Shown: in pieces, positions 9,448-17,625 of the stretch
How the letters are laid out: every line of letters begins with the position of its first letter
How positions within the stretch are numbered: the first letter of the stretch is position 1
Assembly: GCA_016929905.1 (NCBI GenBank)
Contig: JAFGHX010000299.1
Span: 1-49,415, forward strand
Direction: 5' to 3'
Source: Kiritimatiellia bacterium
GTDB lineage: Bacteria; Verrucomicrobiota; Kiritimatiellia; JAFGHX01
Length of the DNA stretch: 49,415 bases
Made by a program: the position numbers and the translations under genes
The notes under the pieces: model-generated
Database searches by the model: none
What the model was told of the DNA's origin: nothing
What the model saw: the letters and a program-made list of their open reading frames with translations, nothing else

Positions 9448-9476
9448 TTGACAACGAAGCCAAAACGTTATATCGT
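9448..9476 (+). promoter_or_regulatory. Sigma-70-type promoter of the second LacI gene
   Basis: TTGACA at 9448-9453, then 17 bases, then TATCGT (9471-9476), which matches the -10 consensus at four positions. The predicted start near 9483 leaves only about 19 bases of leader. The -10 box lies inside the left arm of a long palindrome, so a bound dimer would exclude RNA polymerase. Confidence 0.6.
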
Positions 9477-9496
9477 TCGAATATAACGATTTGGCT
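9458..9496. promoter_or_regulatory. 39-bp palindromic operator overlapping promoter and leader
   Basis: Two 16-base arms with one mismatch pair (AGCCAAAACGTTATAT at 9458-9473 and its complement at 9481-9496) flank seven bases, CGTTCGA. The core CGTTATAT/ATATAACG is perfect. It covers the -10 element and the start site and ends five bases before the LacI ATG. LacI-family regulators bind such palindromes, so this is very probably the gene's own operator. Confidence 0.7.
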
Positions 9497-9501
9497 GAGC
9501 T

Positions 9502-10527
9502 ATGAACGAATGCGTGACCCTGAAAGACATTGCCCGAAGTACCGGGTTCTCCGTGCCGACCGTCAGCCAGGCGCTGAACGGGACAGGCCGGATCAGCCGG
9601 GCGACGCGCGAGAAGATTATGCGCGGTGCGCGCGAACTGCGCTACCGGCCCAACGCGGCCGCACGGACGATGCGGCGCGGGCGGTTCGGCAATGCGACGG
9701 TCTTGTACCCGCCCCGGGATTCCTATCTGCCACAGGAACTTCTGCGCGGTCTGTTGCGCTCGCTGACGGCGCATGACCTGAACATGCAGGTGGCGAATAT
9801 CGGCAGCGACGCGATCGTCGGCGAGGGCGACCTGCCGCGGCTGTTGGACGAACTGTCGACCGACGGGCTTCTGGTGAACTTCAACGCACCGCTTCCGGAG
9901 CAGACTGTCGAGTTTCTCGCCTCCTACAGCGTGCCGGCTGTCTGGATCAACAACAAGATGCCGGCTGATTGCGTGTATCCGGACGATCTCGGCGCGACGC
10001 GGGAGGCGACGCAATACCTGGTCGAGTTGGGGCATCGCCGCATCGGCTACCTGTGTTTCCGCGGCGGCCGGCACTACAGCCTGGCGGATCGGCAAGCGGG
10101 CTATGAGCAGGCGATGCAGGCCGCGGGGCTGCCCTTGCGCCTTCACGCCATGCCCCTGGATTATCCCACCATGTTGAGTCGCAAGGACAACCGTACGGCG
10201 CTTCTGCGCGAATGGCTTTCCGCGGCGGATCGTCCGACGGGCTTTGTCACCTACGGGCACGATTCGGCGTTGCCCCTGGCGACCGCCGCGCTGCAGCTCG
10301 GGTTCCGGATCCCGGAGAATCTCTCGATCGTCACGGTGTACCCCTCGCTTCTCGCGCTGTCCGGCATCCCGATCACGACGATGCAGGGGGTATGGAATGA
10401 GGTGGGGGAGCGGGCCGTCGAGATGCTTCTGCGCAAGATGGAGGAGCCGGGCACACCTCTGCCGCCATGCGCCTGCGCCTACACGTTGCGCAAGGGGCGA
10501 AGCTGTGCGGAACCTGGGCCCGCATGA
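9502..10527 (+). CDS. LacI/GalR family transcriptional regulator
   Basis: A 341-residue regulator. Residues 5-24 are the helix-turn-helix (TLKDIARSTGFSVPTVSQALNG), the hinge has YRPNAAARTM, and the rest is the sugar-binding two-lobe sensor. The hinge-proximal segment (YRPNAAA...GRFGN) matches that of the first LacI gene, so the two are probably paralogues. There is no obvious Shine-Dalgarno, and the leader is short because the promoter and operator run up to within a few bases of the ATG. It closes the propeller/beta-helix/GH78 block and probably controls itself and part of that block. The inducer is unknown. Confidence 0.92.
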   Translation: MNECVTLKDIARSTGFSVPTVSQALNGTGRISRATREKIMRGARELRYRPNAAARTMRRGRFGNATVLYPPRDSYLPQELLRGLLRSLTAHDLNMQVANIGSDAIVGEGDLPRLLDELSTDGLLVNFNAPLPEQTVEFLASYSVPAVWINNKMPADCVYPDDLGATREATQYLVELGHRRIGYLCFRGGRHYSLADRQAGYEQAMQAAGLPLRLHAMPLDYPTMLSRKDNRTALLREWLSAADRPTGFVTYGHDSALPLATAALQLGFRIPENLSIVTVYPSLLALSGIPITTMQGVWNEVGERAVEMLLRKMEEPGTPLPPCACAYTLRKGRSCAEPGPA

Positions 10528-10571
10528 GCCGGCTGGCCGCGAATGCAGGACCACTGTCCGACCGGGCGCAC

Positions 10572-10988
10572 TCAGGACTCCGCAGAGGGCGGATCGATTC
10601 TTCCCTTCACCTTCCGCAGCAGCGCCTGAACGGTCGCCAAGCGGCCCCGAAGCTCATCCCAATCCGGATCTTCGAGATCGAAACCGGGGTAGCGCTGCGC
10701 GAAGTAGCACTCGGCCAGTTCTTCGACCAGTGACTGGATTTCCTGAACACAATCAGAGTCGCGTTCGGCAAGCTGATCGGCCAACTCTTGAAGATCGTGC
10801 GTCTTCTTCAGGAATCACCCGAGGCGGATCAGCTCCGCTTTGAGCACTTTCTCCAGCGCTTCAGCCAGTTTCGCGCTGCAGACATGAAAGCTGATCTCCC
10901 GTTCCGCAAGGGCTTGCACAGCCGCCAGGTCTGCCTCGGCGAAGAAGACCCAGTCCGCGGGCTCGTTGGAGTCAGTCTTCCTTGGCAA
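10572..10988 (-). pseudogene. HEPN domain protein interrupted by an in-frame TGA
   Basis: One reading frame of 138 codons encodes a HEPN domain (the family paired with minimal nucleotidyltransferases), with a TGA stop at codon 58 (10815-10817). Before the stop it reads DWVFFAEADLAAV...ALEKVLKAELIRLG; after it reads FLKKTHDLQELADQL...QRYPGFDL, both characteristic of one HEPN fold. Family members commonly have Trp after the Gly and before the conserved THDL, so TGG to TGA is the simplest explanation. A TTG start at 10988 is preferred because AGGAGGG lies eight bases upstream. The frame overlaps the 3' end of the MNT gene by 17 bases. Without readthrough, only a 57-residue fragment would be made. 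Confidence 0.72.
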
Positions 10989-11367
10989 GACAGATACCCT
11001 CCTGTAGCACCGTAGCGAAGAAATGGTCGTTCCTTTGTTTCTTTTCGTCAAGACGCTGAGGGGTGATGGGCAGAAGCGTCAGCGGCGGTTTGGGGCGAAT
11101 CCAGCGGATGGCCCTGCGGAAATCCCGGGCTGCGCGGAGTTGCTGTTCCGCATCGTCGGCTATGATGCACAAATCGACGTCGCTGTCGGCACTCGCTTCT
11201 CCCCGCGCATGCGATCCGAAAAGGAGGATCTCGTGGATACGCCGGCATCGGCCGAACGCGGCAAAACACCGGGAGAAGACATCCTTCCTGTCCCGAAGGG
11301 AACTCGGCAAGTTATCCAGCAGCAGTCTCACGCGGTCGATGGTAGCCTGGCGAGCCCGTAAGTTCAA
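10972..11367 (-). CDS. MNT-type minimal nucleotidyltransferase (HEPN partner)
   Basis: A 131-residue protein with the nucleotidyltransferase signature GSHARGEASADSDVDL: G51-S52 and the metal-binding aspartates D63 and D65. In MNT/HEPN toxin-antitoxin modules the MNT member modifies or neutralises the HEPN member. Here it precedes and overlaps a HEPN gene broken by a nonsense codon, so an intact MNT accompanies a probably inactive partner. The likely TTG start at 11367 lies six bases after the stop of the upstream secreted-protein gene, with AAAGGG just before it, suggesting translational coupling. Family call good; activity not testable here. Confidence 0.85.
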   Translation of the reverse strand: MNLRARQATIDRVRLLLDNLPSSLRDRKDVFSRCFAAFGRCRRIHEILLFGSHARGEASADSDVDLCIIADDAEQQLRAARDFRRAIRWIRPKPPLTLLPITPQRLDEKKQRNDHFFATVLQEGICLAKED

Positions 11368-11373
11368 GCCCTT

Positions 11374-12843
11374 TCACCGCCACGTTCCCTCCGCGGGCGG
11401 ATCGGCGTGCCCGTCCGGCGCGGGCGGCAGGTGGTTGCGGTACAACGCCCACATGTGGTTGACGAACGGATCCCAGGCCTGGCCCTGGCGTTGCCAGGAG
11501 GCGGAGTAGTCCCAGCCCTTCGCCTTCTTGATCTGTTCGATGTGGCCGGTATCGTCTTCGGTCATCCAGCGGTCGACGTAGGCGAAGAAGGCGTCGTGGT
11601 TCCACGGCTTCTCGGCATGAAGCAGCCGCATGGCCAGCGCCTGGCCGACCCACGCGACGCTCGTGCAGCAGCGGCGGTAGTTCTCGCCCAGTCGGCCCGG
11701 CCACTCCGCGGGCGGCAGGTGCTCATAGGCGCCCCAGTCCGCCTTGCCCTTCACGCCGCCTTTGCCCACATGGCCCGCGTAGACCGCCTTCGCCCCGGTC
11801 CACCCGTTGTCGAACATCGTCTGCATGTCTTCCCCGAACCGGAGTTTCGGAAACGCCTTGGTCGGTGCGGCCATCTCCGGGTCGCCGAGCATGAGCCCGG
11901 CAAATACGATCGGCAGCTTCCGGCCCGTGCCGTGCCCGCCGTGCGCCTGCCAGCCGCGCGATCCCGCCCGCACCACGCCCCACAGATCCACGCCGTACTG
12001 CACGACATTGACGAGAAGCGGCTCCAACTCCTCGGGCGTGAAGTCCAGGCAGAGCAACAACGCGGCGATCCCGACTGCGCGGCCGCCTTCCCGGCCGTAC
12101 TGGACCTGATACTGTGCGGGCGCGTCGAAGTGAAAGAAGCAGATGTCAAGCCACGGCCGCTCGAAATGCGCCGCGAAATCGGCCAGTTCGATCGGTCCCT
12201 GCTCGTGCCGGAACTCCAGGCCGTCACGCGGGAGGCCGGGCAGCAGCTCCCGGCGCAGGTTGCGCGCGAGATAGAGCGTCTGGGCCCGGTCGCCGTACGA
12301 CGGCCGGAATGCGTCGGCCGGCGCCGGTTCCGCCAGACACGTGAGGATCGACACGCTGCCGACCGGACTGAGGTTCTTGTCGCTTGGCCGCAGGAAATCG
12401 GGGATGGAACGCGGCTGCGTGCTGATCGACGAAATCAGCGCATCGCCCGGCTTCATCTCGAGCGGGAACGCGGCCCGCAGTTTGGCGCCCACCTTGCCGC
12501 GCCCGCCGGCGACGCGACTGTCGAACGGGCTGGCGCCGACACTCGTGACGGGCAGGTTCAGGCATGACTGGTTTCGCCCCTTCGCCGGCGCCGGCTCGAC
12601 CGACGCTACGGTGACCGGCCCGACCACATAGTAGTCGCCGTTCACGAACCGGCCGACCCGCGCCTTGTCCGCGAACCGCCAGGTGATCCCGTGCCGTGAG
12701 ACGCTGCCGCACAGCGCAAGATCCTCCAGCGGCGGCGTCATCGGTGCGTTGGCTGCCGTGTAGACCGGATTCGCGCCGAGCGCGGGCAGAACGACGGCGA
12801 GCGTGAGGAACAGGGCCCTCCCGAGGCTGTTTCGGTGTGTCAT
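11374..12843 (-). CDS. Secreted protein of unknown function
   Basis: A 489-residue protein with a typical signal peptide (RALFLTLAVVLPALGANPVY) and a good GGGGAGGG ribosome site before the ATG. I do not recognise a named family. Features seen are a beta-rich first half, then helical segments rich in aromatic and His residues (AALLLCLDFTPEELEPLLVN, YRRCCTSVAWVGQALAMRLL, WNHDAFFAYVDRWM, WDPFVNHMWALYRNHLPP). Spaced helices of this kind suggest an alpha/alpha-toroid, as in polysaccharide lyases and some hydrolases, but no catalytic signature can be claimed. The MNT/HEPN pair follows directly on the same strand. Confidence 0.8.
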   Translation of the reverse strand: MTHRNSLGRALFLTLAVVLPALGANPVYTAANAPMTPPLEDLALCGSVSRHGITWRFADKARVGRFVNGDYYVVGPVTVASVEPAPAKGRNQSCLNLPVTSVGASPFDSRVAGGRGKVGAKLRAAFPLEMKPGDALISSISTQPRSIPDFLRPSDKNLSPVGSVSILTCLAEPAPADAFRPSYGDRAQTLYLARNLRRELLPGLPRDGLEFRHEQGPIELADFAAHFERPWLDICFFHFDAPAQYQVQYGREGGRAVGIAALLLCLDFTPEELEPLLVNVVQYGVDLWGVVRAGSRGWQAHGGHGTGRKLPIVFAGLMLGDPEMAAPTKAFPKLRFGEDMQTMFDNGWTGAKAVYAGHVGKGGVKGKADWGAYEHLPPAEWPGRLGENYRRCCTSVAWVGQALAMRLLHAEKPWNHDAFFAYVDRWMTEDDTGHIEQIKKAKGWDYSASWQRQGQAWDPFVNHMWALYRNHLPPAPDGHADPPAEGTWR

Positions 12844-13240
12844 CGTGCGCCCTCCCCGATTCTTCGTGATGCTGTAACTGCGACGAGAAGTTGGGCTTGA
12901 TGCCGGTACGCTCGCTGCACGCCGCCGAGCGAAGCGGCCGAGGGGGGGGCTTGACCGAACAGCACAGGCGCTGCCTGTGCCATCTCGTGCCTCTCGTAGT
13001 CAGGCTAGCGCCGGCGCCTCCGGTACAACAATGACGGCGTCTACGATGGGATGTCGGAACCTACGCTCAGAGCTGAACGGCGCTGGAAAAGCGCCCGCCC
13101 CCACGGCCGCTCCTCTCCCGCCGCCAAACGTACATGACTCTTGGCCGGTTATCCAACGCTTCCTGGTTGCAGACGGGCTGGCGATACCGCTAGTGTTTCG
13201 AATGACGTGTACCGGCCCGATCGGCGAGGGAGGGGGATCC
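12844..13240. other. Divergent intergenic region
   Basis: About 400 bases between the minus-strand secreted-protein gene and the plus-strand MttB gene. It holds a perfect hairpin GCACAGGC-GCT-GCCTGTGC (12962-12980) and a weaker GGCGCT/AGCGCC stem near 13079-13095. Promoters for both genes must lie here, but no strong sigma-70 match is evident. An upstream in-frame extension of the MttB gene (from 12977) is rejected because it has no ribosome site and its composition is non-coding. Confidence 0.4.
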
Positions 13241-14662
13241 ATGCTGACACGGTTCGATCGAATTCTGGAACGCGCCACGCTGGACGCGATGCATCAGGCC
13301 GCCCTGGACATGCTTGCGGGGACCGGCTTGCGGGTTGACCATCCGGACATCCTGGCCGAGCTGGAGCGGCATGCGGGCTTCAACCTCGACGCCAGTCCCA
13401 GGGTCAAGGTCTCCGCTGAACGCGTGGAGGCCTGGGTCTCGGAACACCGCACCCGGCACAAGAGCGGGCCGCGCGCGCCGCACACCGCCGCCGAACCGGC
13501 CCGGCCGTGTTTCTCGGTGAGCGACAGGCCGATGTGGATGGTGGAGCGCGACGGCAAGACGCTGCGCCAGACCACGCGCGAGGACGTGATCGCCGGGGTC
13601 AAACTGACCGAGGCGCTCCGCGACAAGGGCGTACGTCCGGGCGCAACCGCGGTGCCGACCGATGTTCCGCTGCGTATCCAGCCGCTGGAGCAGTTCCTCA
13701 TCACCGCCGAGTACTGCCGCGACGGCGGACGCACCTCCCAGGTGACCGATTTGGCCGCGGCCGAGATTATCCGGGAGATGGACCGCGTTTACGGCCGGCC
13801 GCCGCGCTTCTCGATCTGGTGCCCGAGCCCCTTGATCTTCGGAGGGCCGGAGCTGGACATCTTCTGGCATTTTCGCGACGAGGCCGCCAGCGTCTCGGTC
13901 GGCTCCATGCCGATGATGGGCATGACCGCGCCGTGCGACCCGGTCGGCGTGGCGACGCTCGCCATGGCCGAGACGATCGGCGGCGCGGCGATCGTGCACG
14001 CGCTCTTTCCCGACCTGCCCGTCACCATCCATCCCCACCCGGAGCCCGTAGACATGCGCACCGGTACCATCGTGTTCGGCACGCCGGAGTGGGATCTGCT
14101 CGACCTGATGCATCGCGACATTTTCCGGTACTACGGCCGGGAGCGCGGCGGCAAGCTGCTGCACACCACCGCCTCGGTGCCAGGCGCCCAGGCGCAGATC
14201 GAACGCACGACCAGCGCCACACTCGGCGTGCTCGGCGGCTATACCGCGTTCGGACCGGCCGGCCAGCTCGGGCTCGACGATGTCTGGAGCCCCGCCCAGC
14301 TCATCCTCGATCTCGATATCGTCGCCCACGCCGCCCGCATCGCGCGCGGGCCGGAACACGCGCCGGGCCTCGAAACCGGCGCGCTCGCGGGCGTCGTGCA
14401 TGACGTCGTGCAGAGCGGCTTCCTCTTCGCCGAACACGAGACCACGCTCGCGAACATGCGCAGCCAGTACCATCAGCCCGTCGTGCTGCAGCGGCTCGGC
14501 CGACCCCAGTGGATGGGCGCCGGCTGCCCCGAACTCGTGGCCGACGCGAACCGATACGCGGAGGAACGGATCGAAACCTACGAATACGAACCACCCCGGG
14601 ACACGCTGCGTGAACTGCGCGCGATCTATGAACGCGGCCGCGAACGGCTCGGCACCCTCTGA
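13241..14662 (+). CDS. MttB-family (trimethylamine methyltransferase-like) corrinoid methyltransferase, non-pyrrolysine
   Basis: A 473-residue cytoplasmic protein of the MttB superfamily, which transfers a methyl group from a quaternary or tertiary amine to a corrinoid protein. The N-terminal segment (LDMLAGTGLRVDHPDILAEL) and the C-terminal block (TSATLGVLGGYTAFGPAGQL...DDVWSPAQLILD) are family hallmarks, and length fits. The frame has no internal TAG, so it lacks pyrrolysine and belongs with MtgB/MtpB-like members acting on substrates such as glycine betaine, proline betaine or carnitine. The start at 13241 follows GAGGGAGGGGG. No corrinoid protein, second methyltransferase or reactivase is in the window. 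Substrate unknown. Confidence 0.85.
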   Translation: MLTRFDRILERATLDAMHQAALDMLAGTGLRVDHPDILAELERHAGFNLDASPRVKVSAERVEAWVSEHRTRHKSGPRAPHTAAEPARPCFSVSDRPMWMVERDGKTLRQTTREDVIAGVKLTEALRDKGVRPGATAVPTDVPLRIQPLEQFLITAEYCRDGGRTSQVTDLAAAEIIREMDRVYGRPPRFSIWCPSPLIFGGPELDIFWHFRDEAASVSVGSMPMMGMTAPCDPVGVATLAMAETIGGAAIVHALFPDLPVTIHPHPEPVDMRTGTIVFGTPEWDLLDLMHRDIFRYYGRERGGKLLHTTASVPGAQAQIERTTSATLGVLGGYTAFGPAGQLGLDDVWSPAQLILDLDIVAHAARIARGPEHAPGLETGALAGVVHDVVQSGFLFAEHETTLANMRSQYHQPVVLQRLGRPQWMGAGCPELVADANRYAEERIETYEYEPPRDTLRELRAIYERGRERLGTL

Positions 14663-14804
14663 ATACGCCGCGATCCGCGCCCGATGCGCAGGCCCGAACC
14701 GACCAGACTCCATGCGCGCCGCCGACGGCCGCGTCGTTATCGCCATCCAAGCCAGTCCCGGCGTCGCACACGCACGCTTGGAACCTGCAATCGTCACGCC
14801 GCCG

Positions 14805-14854
14805 CTTTGCCATTTAAACAATTAAACAATTGTTTAATTGTTTAAGTGGCAAAG
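14805..14854. repeat. 50-bp AT-rich perfect-centre palindrome between convergent genes
   Basis: A loopless palindrome centred between 14829 and 14830, with 25-base arms and one T/G mismatch (14813/14846). Each arm contains two TTAAACAA-type words followed by GGCAAA at the outer end. It is strikingly AT-rich in a GC-rich neighbourhood and lies between the ends of the MttB gene and the opposing sulfatase gene. It could serve as a bidirectional transcription stop or a cruciform site. No flanking target duplication was seen. Confidence 0.85.
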
Positions 14855-14904
14855 TATCAGCCGTCGATCACGGGTGTTCTGGCGCCGTGGCACGCCGCGG
14901 GGGC

Positions 14905-16449
14905 TCAAGAGGCGCCGGCGATGGAGCCGCACGCCGCCACCGTCGGCGCGGCGTCCGCGTTTCGCTCGCGTGGAAGGGCGTCCGAGGGGGGCATGCCGCG
15001 CGGATCTTCCTCCAACGGCGTGACATCCGACGTTTGGACGTACCAATCGAGCATGCGCTGCTCGAGCGCCCGGCGTGCGCCCGCGTGGCGCGGATCGTTG
15101 TGGAGGTTGACCAGCTCACGGGGATCCTTGCGCAGATCGTAGAGTTCCGACACGCCGGCGGGCCGGCGGATCAGCTTCCAATCCATGGTGCGGATCATCG
15201 TCGCCCGGCAGACCGTCTGCGGCACCTCCTGGTGCATCCGCGACTGGATCCAATAGAAACTCTCGGGCTGTTGCGGTTGCGGGCTGCGCCCCGCCGTCCA
15301 AGCCGAGGAATAGCCCTCGAAACAATGCGGTTCGTGCAGGCCGAAGCCACCCTCGGCGAACACGGCACGGCTTGGGTCGCCGGCCGCGCCGCCAAGCTGC
15401 GGCACCAGCGACTGCGCGAAATGGGTGTGCTGCGCTTCGATGCCGGCGAGGTCCAGCGTGGTCGCCATCACGTCGAAGAGTTCGACCGGTTCCGCAACCG
15501 CGTGGTTCGGAATCCCGCCCGGCGCTCTGATCAGCAGCGGGACGCGGGTCATGGGATCGTTCAACGCATTGTGCCACTTCTCAACCAGCCCCCAGTCGCC
15601 GGCGAAATCGCCGTGGTCGGCGAAGACAAACACCGCTGTCTCCTCCGTCAGTCCGGTTTCATCGAGGGCCGTGAGCAGTTCGCCCAGCATCGAGTCGACA
15701 TAGCTGACCATGCCGAGATACACGGCGTTGATCTTCCGAAAGAACGCTTCCGGTAACGGGTCCAGCCCGCGGCGACGACGAATCTCCGAGAAGAAGTCAG
15801 GCTTGTCGGCAAACTCGCTCGATCGCAGCGGCGGCACGTTGTCCGGATGCACCATGCTGTAGAACGGCTCGGGTGCGGTGTACGGGGGATGAGGGAGACC
15901 CAAAGGAAGATACAGCATGAAGGGCGGGTCGTCCGGACGACGCGAACGCACGAACTCGATCCCCTTGCGCACGCGTCGCATGTCCGCCGTCTCGTGCGGG
16001 CCGCACGAGAGCGGCGCGTGCAGATACGCATAGTAACGCACGTCGCCGAACGCAAAGGCGTTCGGCGCGCCGGCTCCCCCGCCGGGACCGCGGAACCTGT
16101 CCACCGTGGCGAAAGACTCCGGCGCATACAGATCGTTCTTTCCGTACCAGACGATGTCGTATCCCCCCCGCTTGAGGTAACGAAACAGGCTCGGCTCGCC
16201 CGGGCGCAGCAGATGCCAGAGCGAACGGTGCCCCCGCACGTGTGGATACCAGCCGGTCATCAGACTGCAGCGCGAGGGCGAACACAACGGAAACTGCATG
16301 TGGCATTGGTCGAAGCGAGCCCCCTCCCGCGCCAGACGGTCCAGATTCGGCGTGCTGACAACCGGGTGTCCATAGCAGCCGACGCTCTCGGCCCGCAACT
16401 GGTCCGGCATGAAGAACACAAAATTCGGTCTCGATGTGCCGCTCTTCAT
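14905..16449 (-). CDS. Type I sulfatase (formylglycine-dependent)
   Basis: A 514-residue arylsulfatase-superfamily enzyme hydrolysing sulfate esters. The N-terminal strand (PNFVFFMPDQLRAESVGCYGH) leads to the maturation motif C56-SPSR, where Cys56 would become formylglycine. The metal-binding aspartates follow in FADHGDFAGD; GKNDLY and LPLGLPHPPY are also typical. The start at 16449 is chosen for the GGGGGAGA just upstream; a longer frame to 16638 is unsupported. There is no signal peptide, so it is predicted cytoplasmic, acting on imported oligosaccharides. It is divergent from an AraC regulator that probably controls it. No maturase is encoded nearby. Confidence 0.9.
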   Translation of the reverse strand: MKSGTSRPNFVFFMPDQLRAESVGCYGHPVVSTPNLDRLAREGARFDQCHMQFPLCSPSRCSLMTGWYPHVRGHRSLWHLLRPGEPSLFRYLKRGGYDIVWYGKNDLYAPESFATVDRFRGPGGGAGAPNAFAFGDVRYYAYLHAPLSCGPHETADMRRVRKGIEFVRSRRPDDPPFMLYLPLGLPHPPYTAPEPFYSMVHPDNVPPLRSSEFADKPDFFSEIRRRRGLDPLPEAFFRKINAVYLGMVSYVDSMLGELLTALDETGLTEETAVFVFADHGDFAGDWGLVEKWHNALNDPMTRVPLLIRAPGGIPNHAVAEPVELFDVMATTLDLAGIEAQHTHFAQSLVPQLGGAAGDPSRAVFAEGGFGLHEPHCFEGYSSAWTAGRSPQPQQPESFYWIQSRMHQEVPQTVCRATMIRTMDWKLIRRPAGVSELYDLRKDPRELVNLHNDPRHAGARRALEQRMLDWYVQTSDVTPLEEDPRGMPPSDALPRERNADAAPTVAACGSIAGAS

Positions 16450-16558
16450 TTTCTCCCCCTGTTGTTCCGCAACTCTAGTGCGCGCCTCGGATCCGGCACA
16501 ATGGCGAAAGGGCCTGTAATTTGTCGTATTATGCTGCAAATATCTTGCATAGGGCGGG

Positions 16559-17419
16559 ATGATGGCCGAAACTTTGTGTATTATGACTGTTCGAACTTTT
16601 CGACATGTGTTCCAGGAAGGCCTGGACGAGCAGAACACGGCTGAGTTCGCCGTGAACGTGATCGGTTGTCGCAGGCCGCTTGCGCACGTGTATCGTGCGC
16701 CCGAAGGCCGTCCCGTCTGGCTGATCGCCTTTTTCTATGCCGCGGCGTTCGCCGAGATCGAGCGGCGCGTGGTGCGGCTGGCGCCGAACAGCCTGGTTGT
16801 GTTCCCGCCCGGAGTGCCCCTGCGGTACGGGGGGCCGAATCGGCCGGCGCATTCGTGGTGGAACTGCGGCGGCGTGCGGGTTCGTGGCATTCTGGGGGAG
16901 GTTGGGCTGCCCGTGTATCGCGCCGTTACGCTGCCGTCGCCGATTCTCTTCGAGCGCTACCTGGCCGCCATGGATGCGGAATGCAGGAGCCATACACCGC
17001 CCGACGCACGATTCCTCGCGAATCTCTTCGAGAATTGGGCAATCGAAACGGACCGGGCGCGGCGAGCGTCGGGCCGGGGCGTCGATTCCAGGCTCCTGGC
17101 CGTACGGGAGTATATGGAGGAGCACTACGCCGCGCGGATCACGCTGCCCGACTTGGCTAGACGGGCGCGGTTGTCGGTTTCGCGCTTCTCGGTTGCGTTC
17201 AAGAGCTGCTTTCACGTCTCGCCGATCGAGTACGTTCTGCGCTGCCGCATGAAACAGGCCGAGTATCTTCTGCAGGACTACGGCCTGAAGATCCACGAGG
17301 TCGCGCGCGAAGCGGGCTACGACGACATCTACCACTTCTCCAAGCTCTTCAAGAAGCATCACGGCCTCAGCCCCCTGGCCTATCGCCGGCGGCACGATCC
17401 CGTGGCGCCGGCGCAGTAG
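16559..17419 (+). CDS. AraC family transcriptional regulator
   Basis: A 286-residue regulator. The N-terminal half resembles a small cupin-like sensor (RLAPNSLVVFPPGVPLRY) and the C-terminal 100 residues form the double helix-turn-helix (ITLPDLARRARLSVSRFS; IHEVAREAGYDDIYHFSKLFKKHHGLSPLAYRRR). It is transcribed away from the sulfatase gene across a 109-base gap. That gap contains TGCAA-N5-TTGCA at 16535-16549, a candidate binding site. The start could be 16559 or 16562; AGGGCGGG immediately upstream fits 16562 better. It is likely an activator of the sulfatase gene in response to a carbohydrate. Confidence 0.92.
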   Translation: MMAETLCIMTVRTFRHVFQEGLDEQNTAEFAVNVIGCRRPLAHVYRAPEGRPVWLIAFFYAAAFAEIERRVVRLAPNSLVVFPPGVPLRYGGPNRPAHSWWNCGGVRVRGILGEVGLPVYRAVTLPSPILFERYLAAMDAECRSHTPPDARFLANLFENWAIETDRARRASGRGVDSRLLAVREYMEEHYAARITLPDLARRARLSVSRFSVAFKSCFHVSPIEYVLRCRMKQAEYLLQDYGLKIHEVAREAGYDDIYHFSKLFKKHHGLSPLAYRRRHDPVAPAQ

Positions 17420-17590
17420 CCGGTATGCCGTCGCACCGTCTCTGCCGTGCCGCGGGAATCGGCCGGCCCCGGGCCGCGTCATTCCCGGGGCCGTGCCAGC
17501 GTTGGCCCGCGAAAATGTGAGGTTGTTCTGGCGCGGGCGCCAAACCCGTGCGCGCGCCGGGGGCCGGCTCGCAGGGCTTCGCCTTTTCAC

Positions 17591-17619
17591 TTGACGCCGC
17601 GCCCGGAATCGGCTACCTT
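17591..17619 (+). promoter_or_regulatory. Candidate promoter of the IclR gene
   Basis: TTGACG (17591-17596), 17 bases, then TACCTT (17614-17619). The -10 match is modest (three positions). If used, transcription would begin close to the ATG at 17626, making the message nearly leaderless. An alternative -10, TAAAAT (17619-17624), has no suitable -35 and would start transcription inside the gene. Confidence 0.4.
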
Positions 17620-17625
17620 AAAATC

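Noticed and set aside
10815..10817. Recoded TGA (selenocysteine or alternative code) in the HEPN gene
   Set aside because: Other genes in the window end in TGA, no selenocysteine-type structure is obvious after the codon, and Trp is the usual residue there.
13241..14662. Pyrrolysine-containing MttB
   Set aside because: There is no in-frame TAG in the coding sequence; the frame runs uninterrupted to 14662.
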